Assembly: GCA_045864775.1 (NCBI GenBank)
Contig: BTVR01000002.1
Coordinates: forward strand, 1-64,000
DNA from: Macondimonas sp045864775
Lineage (GTDB): Bacteria; Pseudomonadota; Gammaproteobacteria; UBA5335
DNA: 64,000 bases
Direction: 5' to 3'
The notes under the pieces: generated by a model
What the model was told of the DNA's origin: nothing
Databases searched by the model: none
What the model saw: the letters and a program-made list of their open reading frames with translations, nothing else
Position numbers and translations under genes: made by a program
Shown here: positions 54,766-62,733 of the stretch, piece by piece
How positions within the stretch are numbered: position 1 is the first letter of the stretch
Layout of the letters: each line of letters starts with the position of its first letter

Positions 54766-56526
54766 CTACGGGAGCGCTGATCCGGCCGCTGCGACGAGCG
54801 GGGTCTCGAGCACGCTTGCGGCCCGCCGCCGAGCTTCCTCGAGCTCGCGCGCGTATTCGACCTCGCCCTTGACCCGGCGCAGCCCGACGCGACGCAGTTT
54901 CAGGATCAGGCGCGGGGCGAGACCGCACAGGATCACGGTCTGGCGCTGGCGTTGCGCCTGCTTGACCAGTTCCTCCAGGGCGATCATCCCGGTCATGTCC
55001 ATCAGTTGCACGTCGGCCATGTCGAGGATGAGCACGCGCAGGCCGGGATCGACGGTGTGCAGGGTGCGCAAGGCCTTCTGCGCCGCGCCGAAGAACAGCG
55101 GTCCGTTGATGTCATAGACCAGCACACCGGGCAGATCGGAGGCGGCTGCCCCCGTGGCACCGTTCACGCTCAGCAGGCGGCCTTCGGTGAGATCGATGAC
55201 GCGCTTGATGAACAGGATCGCGGCCAGACCCATGCCGACGGTCACGGCAACGACCATGTCGAACAGGACGGTGAGACTGAAGCAGGTGAGCAGCACCATC
55301 ACGTCGCTGCCCGGCGCGCGGCGCAGCACGTGCATGAAATGGCGCGCCTCGCTCATGTTCCACGCAGTCATGAGCAGGAGACCCGCGAGCGCCGCCATCG
55401 GCAGATAGGCCAACAGATCCGTCAGGGCGACGACGGCGATGAGCACCACGCCGGCATGGATGACGCTGGCCAGCGGCGAGTGAGCTCCGGCGCGGACGTT
55501 GGTCGCGGTGCGGGCGATGGCGGCTGTGGCCGCGATACCGCCAAAAAAGGGGGCGACGATGTTGCCCAGGCCCTGCCCCACCAGCTCGGCATTGGGATCG
55601 TGGCGCGTGCCCGCCATGCCGTCGGCGACCACGGCGCACAGCAGCGATTCCAGCGCGCCCAGCATGGCGATGGCAAAGGCCGGGCCGAGCAGATCCTGCA
55701 GCAGCGACAAGGACAGCCCGAGCGCCTGGCCGTCCGGGCCGGGCTGCATCCAGGGCCATTGCCATTGCGGCAGGAAGGGCGGGATGCCGTGGCCGATCTG
55801 GGTGCCCGCCGTCCACGTGAAGCGCGAGCCAATGGTGTCCACGGTCCATTCGGGTCCGATTCGCGCCAGCAGCAAGGACAACAGGCTCCCCGCCAGCAGC
55901 GCCACCAGATGGCCCGGAAAGCGCAGACCCAGACGCGGCCAGAGGATCATGACCCCCAGCGTCAGCGCCCCGATGAGCAGATCGGCGGCGTGGAGCCCGG
56001 GCAGGGCGCCCAGCAAGATGCCCAGCTTGTCCCAGTAATGGCCTTCGAGCGTCCCAACGGGCAGCCCCAGGAAATCCTTCAGTTGCAAGGTGGCGATCAC
56101 GACCGCGATGCCGCTGGTGAAGCCCACCGTGACCGGATAGGGCACCAGCTCGATGAAGCGGCCGAGGCGCGCCAGGCCCATGAGCAACAGGATCACGCCG
56201 GCCATGGCGCCGGCGGTGAGCAGACCGCCGAGGCCGAAGCGCTGGGCGATGGGCAGCAGCACCACCACGAATGCAGCCGTCGGCCCCGAAACGTTGACGC
56301 GCGAGCCGCCCCTGAGCGCGATCAGGGCGCCGGCCACGATGGCCGTATAGAGCCCCTGTTGGGGCGCGACGCCGCTGGCGATGGCCAGGGCCATGGCGAG
56401 CGGCAGGGCGACGATGCCGACGGTGATGCCGGCGGTGAGGTCACCGATGAAATCGCGCCGGCCGTAGCCGCTGGTCAGGGCGTTCCGTAGCGCGCGGGCC
56501 ACGGGCAGGGAAAGGCGATGATCCAT
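54766..56526 (-). CDS. SulP family anion transporter with STAS domain
   Basis: 586-residue inner-membrane permease. The SLC26/SulP core has about 14 hydrophobic segments, with GLYTAIVAGALIALRGGSRVNVSGPTAAF-type sequence and VPYPVTVGFTSGIAVVIA. The C-terminal cytosolic STAS domain (about 450-560) contains VLILDMADVQLMDMTGMIAL. Such proteins carry sulfate, bicarbonate or dicarboxylates; the substrate is not clear here. It is convergent with tamB. Confidence 0.93.
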   Translation of the reverse strand: MDHRLSLPVARALRNALTSGYGRRDFIGDLTAGITVGIVALPLAMALAIASGVAPQQGLYTAIVAGALIALRGGSRVNVSGPTAAFVVVLLPIAQRFGLGGLLTAGAMAGVILLLMGLARLGRFIELVPYPVTVGFTSGIAVVIATLQLKDFLGLPVGTLEGHYWDKLGILLGALPGLHAADLLIGALTLGVMILWPRLGLRFPGHLVALLAGSLLSLLLARIGPEWTVDTIGSRFTWTAGTQIGHGIPPFLPQWQWPWMQPGPDGQALGLSLSLLQDLLGPAFAIAMLGALESLLCAVVADGMAGTRHDPNAELVGQGLGNIVAPFFGGIAATAAIARTATNVRAGAHSPLASVIHAGVVLIAVVALTDLLAYLPMAALAGLLLMTAWNMSEARHFMHVLRRAPGSDVMVLLTCFSLTVLFDMVVAVTVGMGLAAILFIKRVIDLTEGRLLSVNGATGAAASDLPGVLVYDINGPLFFGAAQKALRTLHTVDPGLRVLILDMADVQLMDMTGMIALEELVKQAQRQRQTVILCGLAPRLILKLRRVGLRRVKGEVEYARELEEARRRAASVLETPLVAAAGSALP

Positions 56527-56696
56527 GGGGGATCCTTATGCAAAGAGCATGCGGCGGGGGCGCCGGGGCGAGCCGGATCATGGTAACCGATCCTTTCCAG
56601 GCGGGGCTGTGCAGCCCGCAGATCAGTCGTGATAATGCCCGCTGGCACGAAGCCGTTTTCGGCCGGATTCACAACACGGATGATCGGAGGATCCCC

Positions 56697-57839
56697 ATGC
56701 ACAAGCCCCGCACGATTTTTCGCGAAGAACACGAAATGTTCCGCCAGACCTGCCGCCGTTTCTACGAAAAGGAAGTGGTGCCCTATCACGACCAGTGGGA
56801 GGAGGACGGGCAGGTGTCGCGCGAGGTCTGGCTCAAGGCCGGTGAGGCGGGCCTGCTGTGCATGTCGCTGCCGGAACGCTACGGCGGGGCGGAGGCCGAC
56901 TTCCTGTTCACCGTGGTGCAGGCCGAGGAACAGACCCGCGCCGGCGCATCCGGCCCGGGCTTCATGCTGCACAACGAGATCGTCGCGCCGTACATCTTCA
57001 AATACGGCAACGAGGAGCAGAAACAGCGCTGGCTGCCGCGCATGGCCAGGGGCGAGCTGATCGGCGCCATCGCCATGACCGAGCCCGGCACCGGCTCGGA
57101 CCTGCAGGCAGTCAAGACCCACGCCCGGCGCGAGGGCGACCACTACATCCTCAACGGACAGAAGACCTTCATCACCAACGGCTACATGTCGGACCTGGTG
57201 ATCGTGATCTGCAAGACCGATCCCAGCAAGGGCGCGGCCGGCGTCAGCCTGCTGGTGGTCGAGGCGGGAACACCCGGTTTCGACAAGGGGCGCAAGCTCA
57301 AGAAGGCCGGCATGAAGGCCCAGGACACGGCCGAGCTGTTCTTCGACAACTGCAAGGTGCCGGCGACCAATCTGCTGGGCAAGGAAGGCGGCGGCTTCGG
57401 CTACCTCATGAGCGAGCTGGTGCAGGAACGCCTGCTCATCGCCATGGGCTCGATCACGGCCTCCGAGCATGTGCTGCAGCACACCATCGACTACGTCAAG
57501 CAGCGCGAGGTGTTCGGCAAGCCCTTGTCCAAGTTCCAGAACACGCGCTTCAAGCTGGCGGAACTCAAGACCCAGGTGACCATCGGCCGAATCTTCGTCG
57601 ACCAATGCCTCGAGCTGCACCTGCAGAAGAAGCTGGACGTGACCACCGCCGCCATGGCCAAGCTGTGGACCACGGATCTGCAGTGCGCGCTCACCGACGA
57701 GTGCCTGCAGCTGCACGGCGGCTACGGCTACATGCTGGAGTATCCGGTGGCCAAGGCTTTCGTGGATGGCCGGGTGCAGAAGATCTACGGCGGCACCAAC
57801 GAGATCATGAAGGAACTGATCAGCCGCAGTTTCCTGTAA
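56697..57839 (+). CDS. Acyl-CoA dehydrogenase, LCAD type
   Basis: 380 residues from the ATG at 56697 with GGAGG upstream. FAD enzyme for the first step of beta-oxidation. Motifs: GAIAMTEPGTGSDLQAV, ILNGQKTFITNGY, and LQLHGGYGYMLEYPVA. The catalytic Glu is not in the usual C-terminal YEGT place; here it reads YGGTNEIMKEL. Instead ELVQERLLIA carries it, as in long-chain acyl-CoA dehydrogenase. Neighbouring SDR genes suggest a fatty-acid or related acyl catabolism set. Confidence 0.93.
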   Translation: MHKPRTIFREEHEMFRQTCRRFYEKEVVPYHDQWEEDGQVSREVWLKAGEAGLLCMSLPERYGGAEADFLFTVVQAEEQTRAGASGPGFMLHNEIVAPYIFKYGNEEQKQRWLPRMARGELIGAIAMTEPGTGSDLQAVKTHARREGDHYILNGQKTFITNGYMSDLVIVICKTDPSKGAAGVSLLVVEAGTPGFDKGRKLKKAGMKAQDTAELFFDNCKVPATNLLGKEGGGFGYLMSELVQERLLIAMGSITASEHVLQHTIDYVKQREVFGKPLSKFQNTRFKLAELKTQVTIGRIFVDQCLELHLQKKLDVTTAAMAKLWTTDLQCALTDECLQLHGGYGYMLEYPVAKAFVDGRVQKIYGGTNEIMKELISRSFL

Positions 57840-57847
57840 AGCGGCGT

Positions 57848-57872
57848 GTCCCGCGTGCCCGGCACGCGGGAC
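57848..57872. terminator. GC-rich hairpin between convergent genes
   Basis: GTCCCGCGTG (57848-57857) and CACGCGGGAC (57863-57872) form a perfect 10-bp stem 8 bases after the acyl-CoA dehydrogenase stop. No U-run follows on either strand. It may act as a bidirectional, partly effective terminator. Confidence 0.4.
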
Positions 57873-57881
57873 GCCCACCCA

Positions 57882-58121
57882 TCAGTGGGAGCAGCCGCAG
57901 GCGTGCTTGCCGCAGGGCATGAGCGGCGCGGACGGGCTGCCTCGGGTGATGACGCCGCCGCCGGTGATCAGGCGCTCGATCGCAGCATCCCCGGGCGTGT
58001 CGCCCAAGGGCTCACCGGTCTCCCGGCACAGCTCCGCCCAGGTGGTCAACTGGCGGCTGATGCCGTGCCAGGCGGACAGCGTGCGTCCATTGGCGGGACA
58101 GTGATAATCGTAGGTCGGCAT
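57882..58121 (-). CDS. Small Cys-rich zinc-ribbon-like protein (FmdB-related)
   Basis: 79 residues starting MPTYDYHCPANGR, the common N-terminus of FmdB-type zinc ribbons. It has Cys8 and Cys32, and a C-terminal cluster CGKHACGCSH, enough to bind one or two metals. The FmdB CxxC pairs are not conserved in the standard spacing, so only a loose relation is claimed. The long upstream open frame lies antisense to opgD and is not coding. Confidence 0.65.
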   Translation of the reverse strand: MPTYDYHCPANGRTLSAWHGISRQLTTWAELCRETGEPLGDTPGDAAIERLITGGGVITRGSPSAPLMPCGKHACGCSH

Positions 58122-58244
58122 GGTTTCGGCCTCGCAGCTTGAGTACAGTCGGCGCTGGTGATCGCCATGGCACGAGTTTAAACGAGGCGCCGGTCGCCTG
58201 GACCGCCGGCGCGGTGGATTTTTTCGACGGACGTGGGAGCGGAC

Positions 58245-59825
58245 ATGAATCGACGCGGCTTTCTTCAGGGTTTCGGCGCCGTGGTGGCATGGGCGGGCTT
58301 GCCCCCGCTGGCCCGGACGGCGTGGGCGCAGGCCGAGGGGCTCGCCTTCGGGCCGGCCGCCGCCTTCTCCTTCGACAAGCTGCAGCAGCAGGCGCGCGAT
58401 CTGGCCGCGCGTCCCTTCCAGCCGCGTCCCGTCAAGGCCAACGCCACGCTGGAGTCCATCGACTTCGATACCCACCAGAAGCTGCGCTATCGCAAGGAAA
58501 AGGCGCTCTGGGGCGACGCCGGGCATCCCTTCGGCGTGCAGTTCTTCCACCTGCACCGCTGGGTGCGGCAAGGGGTCAAGATCCATGTGCTGGAGGATGG
58601 TCAGGCGCGGGAACTGCTCTACCGGCCGGATTATTTCACCTACGGCGGCACCGGCCTCGACAAGATTCTGCCCAAGGATCTGGGCTTTGCCGGCTTTCGC
58701 GTGCTGAACGACGGCAAGGATGGACCCGACTGGCTGGCCTTCCAGGGCGCGAGCTATTTCCGAACCAGCGGGCCATTCGATCAGTACGGGCTGTCCGCGC
58801 GTGGCGTGGCGATCAACACCGCCCTGCCCGAGCCGGAGGAGTTTCCGCTGTTCACCCAGTTCTGGCTGGAACAGGCCGAGGGCGGCAAGCAGGTGACGGT
58901 CTATGCCTTGCTGGACGGGCCCAGCCTCTCCGGGGCCTATCGCTTCGTGTGCCGGAAAGGCGAAACCATCACCATGGACGTATCGGCCGCGCTGTTCCCG
59001 CGCACGGCGATCACGCGCCTGGGCGTCGCGCCGCTGACCAGCATGTTCTGGTACAGCGAGGCCAACCGGCGGCAGGGCTCGGATTGGCGTCCGGAAATCC
59101 ACGACAACGACGGTCTGGCGCTGTGGACGGGAGCGGGCGAGCGCATCTTCCGGCCGCTGAACAACCCCGTCAGCGTGATGACCAACAGCTTTTTCGACAA
59201 CAACCCGCGCGGATTCGGTCTGTTGCAGCGGGACCGCAACTTCGATCATTTCCAGGACGACGGGGCCTATTACGACCGGCGTCCGGCCTTGTGGGTGGAA
59301 CCCCTGGGCGAGTGGGGCGAGGGCGCCGTGCAACTGGTCGAGATTCCGACCAACGACGAGATCCACGACAACATCGTGGCCTACTGGGTCCCCAAGGCGC
59401 CCGTTACCGCCGGTTCGCGCTGGGCCTTCGACTACCGCCTGCACTGGGTGGACCAGGAGCCCTATCCGCAGGAGGGCATCGGCCGCGTGGTCGACACGTG
59501 GATCGGCCGCTCCGGCATACCGGGTCAGGAAAAAGGCATCCGCCCCGAGAACGCGCGCAAGTTCGTCATCGACTTTGCCGGCCCGAATCTGGCGGAGATG
59601 CCGCAGCGCTTCGACATCCTGCCGACTGTGTGGGCCTCGCGCGGCCGGATCTCGGGCAGCTATTCGCTGAAAGTGGTGGGCGGCGATCGTTGGCGCGCCG
59701 TCTTCGACCTGCTCGACGTGGAGGGCACCCAGCCGGTCGACCTGCGCTGCTTCCTGCCGCTGCGCAAGCAGCCGCTGACGGAAACCTGGCTGTTCCAGTA
59801 TCTGCCGGATGCCCATCGCGTGTAG
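58245..59825 (+). CDS. opgD: Glucans biosynthesis protein OpgD/MdoD
   Basis: 526 residues from the ATG at 58245 (GGGAG upstream). A twin-arginine signal, MNRRGFLQGFG followed by a hydrophobic run, marks Tat export and points to OpgD rather than the Sec-exported OpgG. The mature protein has the family motifs FDTHQKLRYRKEKALWGD, PFGVQFFHLHRW, TSMFWYSEANRR, FGLLQRDRNFDHFQD and LGEWGEGAVQLVEIPT. It shapes osmoregulated periplasmic glucans. The membrane synthase opgH is not in the window. Confidence 0.93.
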   Translation: MNRRGFLQGFGAVVAWAGLPPLARTAWAQAEGLAFGPAAAFSFDKLQQQARDLAARPFQPRPVKANATLESIDFDTHQKLRYRKEKALWGDAGHPFGVQFFHLHRWVRQGVKIHVLEDGQARELLYRPDYFTYGGTGLDKILPKDLGFAGFRVLNDGKDGPDWLAFQGASYFRTSGPFDQYGLSARGVAINTALPEPEEFPLFTQFWLEQAEGGKQVTVYALLDGPSLSGAYRFVCRKGETITMDVSAALFPRTAITRLGVAPLTSMFWYSEANRRQGSDWRPEIHDNDGLALWTGAGERIFRPLNNPVSVMTNSFFDNNPRGFGLLQRDRNFDHFQDDGAYYDRRPALWVEPLGEWGEGAVQLVEIPTNDEIHDNIVAYWVPKAPVTAGSRWAFDYRLHWVDQEPYPQEGIGRVVDTWIGRSGIPGQEKGIRPENARKFVIDFAGPNLAEMPQRFDILPTVWASRGRISGSYSLKVVGGDRWRAVFDLLDVEGTQPVDLRCFLPLRKQPLTETWLFQYLPDAHRV

Positions 59826-59948
59826 GAAATCGGCCATACCGCCCGTATCGGGCGTCGGCTATGCTCAGATGCCCTGATCCGGTCATCCGGATCGACCTGA
59901 GCCGCCACGGACGCGCGGCTCGCCCACGTTCATCATGGAGGATGCGGC

Positions 59949-60794
59949 ATGAGTTTTCGTTTCGACGGCAAAGTGGCGATCGTGACCGGCGCCGGCCATG
60001 GCCTCGGCCGCTCCCATGCGCTGGAACTGGCGCGGCGCGGCGCCAAGGTCGTGGTCAATGATCTCGGCGGCAACGTCGATGGGACCGGCGGGTCGAGCGA
60101 AGCGGCCCGCGCGGTGGTCGAAGAAATCAAGGCGATGGGCGGTGAGGCGCTCGCCAACGGCGGTTCGGTCGCCGATCCGCAGGGCGCCCAGAGCATGGTG
60201 GATGATGCCATGAACGCGTGGGGGCGCATCGACGTGCTCATCAACAACGCCGGCATCCTGCGCGACAAGAGCTTCAAGAACGTCACGATGGAAGACTTCC
60301 GTCTTGTGGTGGAAGTCCACCTCATGGGCACGGTGCTGGTCACCAAGGCGGCCTGGCCGATCATGAACGAGCAGGAATACGGCCGCATCGTGGTCACCAC
60401 TTCCGCCTCGGGCCTGTGGGGCAACTTCGGCCAGACCAACTACAGCGCGGCCAAGCTGGGCATCGTGGGCTTCATGAACACGCTGGCCAAGGAAGGCGCC
60501 AAGAAGAACATCCGCACCAACGCCATCGCGCCCATCGCGGGCACGCGCATGACCGAGGGTTTGATGCCCAAGCCCATGCTGGATCAGCTCAAGCCCGAAC
60601 TGGTGACGCCCGGGGTGGTGTACCTGTGCACCGAGGACGCGCCGAACGGCTTCATCCTGCAGGCGGGTGGCGGGCGCTTCTTCCGCGCCCAGATGATGGA
60701 AAACCAGGGCGCGACCGTGAAGGAGCCGACCGTGGAGTCGGTGGCCGAGCAGTGGGACAAGGTCGCCGACATGACCAAGGCGCGCGGTCACTGA
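59949..60794 (+). CDS. SDR family oxidoreductase, (3R)-hydroxyacyl-CoA dehydrogenase-like
   Basis: 281 residues. NAD-binding GAGHGLGRSHALELA, then VNDLGGNVDGTGG as in the dehydrogenase domain of peroxisomal multifunctional enzyme 2. Catalytic set: NNAG, Ser in TTSASG, and Tyr-x3-Lys in NYSAAKLG. A C-terminal extension carries AGGGRFFRAQMMENQG. It probably oxidises a 3-hydroxyacyl-CoA or a related alcohol and could work with the acyl-CoA dehydrogenase. Confidence 0.88.
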   Translation: MSFRFDGKVAIVTGAGHGLGRSHALELARRGAKVVVNDLGGNVDGTGGSSEAARAVVEEIKAMGGEALANGGSVADPQGAQSMVDDAMNAWGRIDVLINNAGILRDKSFKNVTMEDFRLVVEVHLMGTVLVTKAAWPIMNEQEYGRIVVTTSASGLWGNFGQTNYSAAKLGIVGFMNTLAKEGAKKNIRTNAIAPIAGTRMTEGLMPKPMLDQLKPELVTPGVVYLCTEDAPNGFILQAGGGRFFRAQMMENQGATVKEPTVESVAEQWDKVADMTKARGH

Positions 60795-60973
60795 GCGCGC
60801 CGGTGCGTGCCGCGCTCGCGCCTGACCGAGTCTCGGCGCGAGTCTGGGCGCGTGGTGGCTGACCCACCGGTCCGCATGCACGGGGTCAGCAGGGAGCGGA
60901 TCGCCGGCTGGCCCACGCGGCCCCGGTCGGGGATGGTCGAGCGTCGCGTGGATACGAAAACAGGACTGATCTC

Positions 60974-61747
60974 ATGGACGACAGCATCAAGCAGCGATTC
61001 GATCTGACCGGCAAGGTGGCGGTCGTCACCGGGGCCAGCAAGGGCATCGGCGAGGCCATCGCCCGCGCGCTGGGGGAATTCGGCGCCACGGTCGTGGTAT
61101 CCAGCCGGCGGCTCGAAGCCGTGGAAACGGTGGCGGAACAGCTCCGCGCGGCCGGCATCGAGGCGAGCGCCGTGGCGGCCCACATGGGCGACATGGCGCA
61201 GGCACGCGCCCTGATGGACGAGGTGATCGCCCGCCATGGCGGCGTGGACATCATCGTCAACAATGCGGCGACCAACCCCGTTTTCGGTCCGATGATGAAC
61301 GCCGACGAGTCGGTGTTCCAGAAGATCATGGCCGTGAACGTGCAGGGGCCGCTCGAGCTGTGCAAGCGTGCCGTGCCGGTGCTGCGCAGCCGCGGCGGCG
61401 GTTCCATCGTCAACATCGCCAGCGTCGGCGGCCTGAACCCCGAGCGCATGCTGGGCCTCTACAGCGTCAGCAAGTCGGCCCTGATCAGCCTGACCAAGGT
61501 CATGGCCAAGGAATGGGGCGGCATGGGCATCCGCGCCAACGCGATCTGCCCCGGCCTCATCAAGACCAAGTTCAGCCAGGCCCTGTGGCAGAACGATCAG
61601 GTGCTCAAGCAGGCGCTGGCGATGGCGCCCATCAGCCGCATCGGCATGCCACAGGATCTTGCGGGGCTCGCGGTCTTTCTCGCTTCCGATGCGGCGTCCT
61701 ACTGCACCGGCGGCGTGTTCGTCGCTGACGGCGGCCTCACGGTCTAG
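60974..61747 (+). CDS. SDR family oxidoreductase
   Basis: 257 residues of the classical SDR type: GASKGIGEAIARALGEFGA, NNAATNP, Ser in NIASVGG, YSVSKSALISLTKVMAKEW with the catalytic Tyr-x3-Lys, and ICPGLIKTKFSQAL. It resembles DHRS4-like carbonyl reductases. A 180-base gap separates it from the previous SDR, while the GST follows after 14 bases. Substrate unknown. Confidence 0.9.
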   Translation: MDDSIKQRFDLTGKVAVVTGASKGIGEAIARALGEFGATVVVSSRRLEAVETVAEQLRAAGIEASAVAAHMGDMAQARALMDEVIARHGGVDIIVNNAATNPVFGPMMNADESVFQKIMAVNVQGPLELCKRAVPVLRSRGGGSIVNIASVGGLNPERMLGLYSVSKSALISLTKVMAKEWGGMGIRANAICPGLIKTKFSQALWQNDQVLKQALAMAPISRIGMPQDLAGLAVFLASDAASYCTGGVFVADGGLTV

Positions 61748-61761
61748 CGCAGGAGCAGCTC

Positions 61762-62406
61762 ATGTACCGGCTGTATGGATTTTCGTTGAGCAACTACTAC
61801 AACCTCGTGAAGCTCACGCTGCTCGAAAAAGGGCTGCCCTTCGAGGAGGTGCCGGTCTTCCCGCCGCCCAAGCCGGAGTTCCTGCAGAAAAACCCGATGG
61901 GCAAGATCCCCTGTCTCGAAATCGAGGCCGGGCGCTATCTCAGCGAATCCCAGGTGATCCTCGACTACCTCGAGGACACCCATCCCGAACCCGCACTCTA
62001 TCCCGAGGATCCGTATGCGCGCGCCAGGGTGCGGGAGCTGATGCGGGTGATGGAGCTGTATCTCGAACTGCCGGCGCGGCGCCTGTATGCCCAGGCGTTT
62101 TTCGGCGGCACCGTGAGCGACGAGACCCGCGAGCAGGTGCGCGCGCAGATCGAAAAAGCCGGCGCCGCCTTCGGTCAGATGGCTCGCTTCGAGGGTCATC
62201 TCGCCGGTGGGGAACTCAGCTTGGCCGATCTGGCGGCCGTCATCCACCTGCCGCTGGTGTCGCTCGCCACGCGCCGGATCTACGGTGAGGATCTGCTGGC
62301 GCCGCTTGCCGGATTGCCGGGCTATCTTGCGCGGCTGCGGCAGCGATCCTGTGTGCAGATCGTGCTCGACGGGCAGAAGCAGGCCTCGGCGCGGCTGGCG
62401 CCATAG
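61762..62406 (+). CDS. Glutathione S-transferase family protein
   Basis: 214 residues. GST_N: YGFSLSNYYNLVKLTLLEKGLPFEEV, NPMGKIPCLE and YLSESQVILDYLEDTHP, with Ser near residue 8 as the likely glutathione contact. GST_C: ALYPEDPYARARVRELM and LSLADLAAVIHLPL. It is probably co-transcribed with the SDR 14 bases upstream, so glutathione addition may be part of the same catabolic or detoxifying route. Confidence 0.9.
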   Translation: MYRLYGFSLSNYYNLVKLTLLEKGLPFEEVPVFPPPKPEFLQKNPMGKIPCLEIEAGRYLSESQVILDYLEDTHPEPALYPEDPYARARVRELMRVMELYLELPARRLYAQAFFGGTVSDETREQVRAQIEKAGAAFGQMARFEGHLAGGELSLADLAAVIHLPLVSLATRRIYGEDLLAPLAGLPGYLARLRQRSCVQIVLDGQKQASARLAP

Positions 62407-62434
62407 CGCCCGGGGCCCCTCGACACGGCATTTG

Positions 62435-62463
62435 TTGACAGACGCCGGTCATCTCCAGATAAT
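62435..62463 (+). promoter_or_regulatory. Sigma70 promoter of tRNA-Arg
   Basis: TTGACA (62435-62440), 17-base spacer, GATAAT (62458-62463). The -35 is perfect and the -10 has one mismatch; the tRNA begins 12 bases later. Confidence 0.85.
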
Positions 62464-62475
62464 GCGCCGTTCAAC

Positions 62476-62552
62476 GCGCCCGTAGCTCAGCTGGATAGAG
62501 TACCTGGCTACGAACCAGGTGGTCGGAGGTTCGAATCCTTCCGGGCGCGCCA
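62476..62552 (+). tRNA. tRNA-Arg (anticodon ACG)
   Basis: 77 nt cloverleaf. The acceptor GCGCCCG (62476-62482) pairs with CGGGCGC (62542-62548), followed by G and an encoded CCA. The D-arm contains GCTCAGCTGGATAGAG; the anticodon stem CCTGG/CCAGG encloses CTACGAA (anticodon ACG, read as ICG); the T-arm is GGAGGTTCGAATCCTTCC. It reads CGU/CGC/CGA codons. Confidence 0.97.
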
Positions 62553-62733
62553 TTCGAGCTTCGAGACCGAGCTCTTCCTCCCGCGGCCTGTCCCGTTCCC
62601 AAGTCCTGCATCGCATGGTCTCGCCTTGCGGCGACAGAGCGCCGACGATTCGCCTTCACCGTCGCCAACGCGTCCTTTGTCTCTGTGCCCTCATGGCCAG
62701 CGATGCGCGGGATGGCGATTCAGGAGTCCCTGC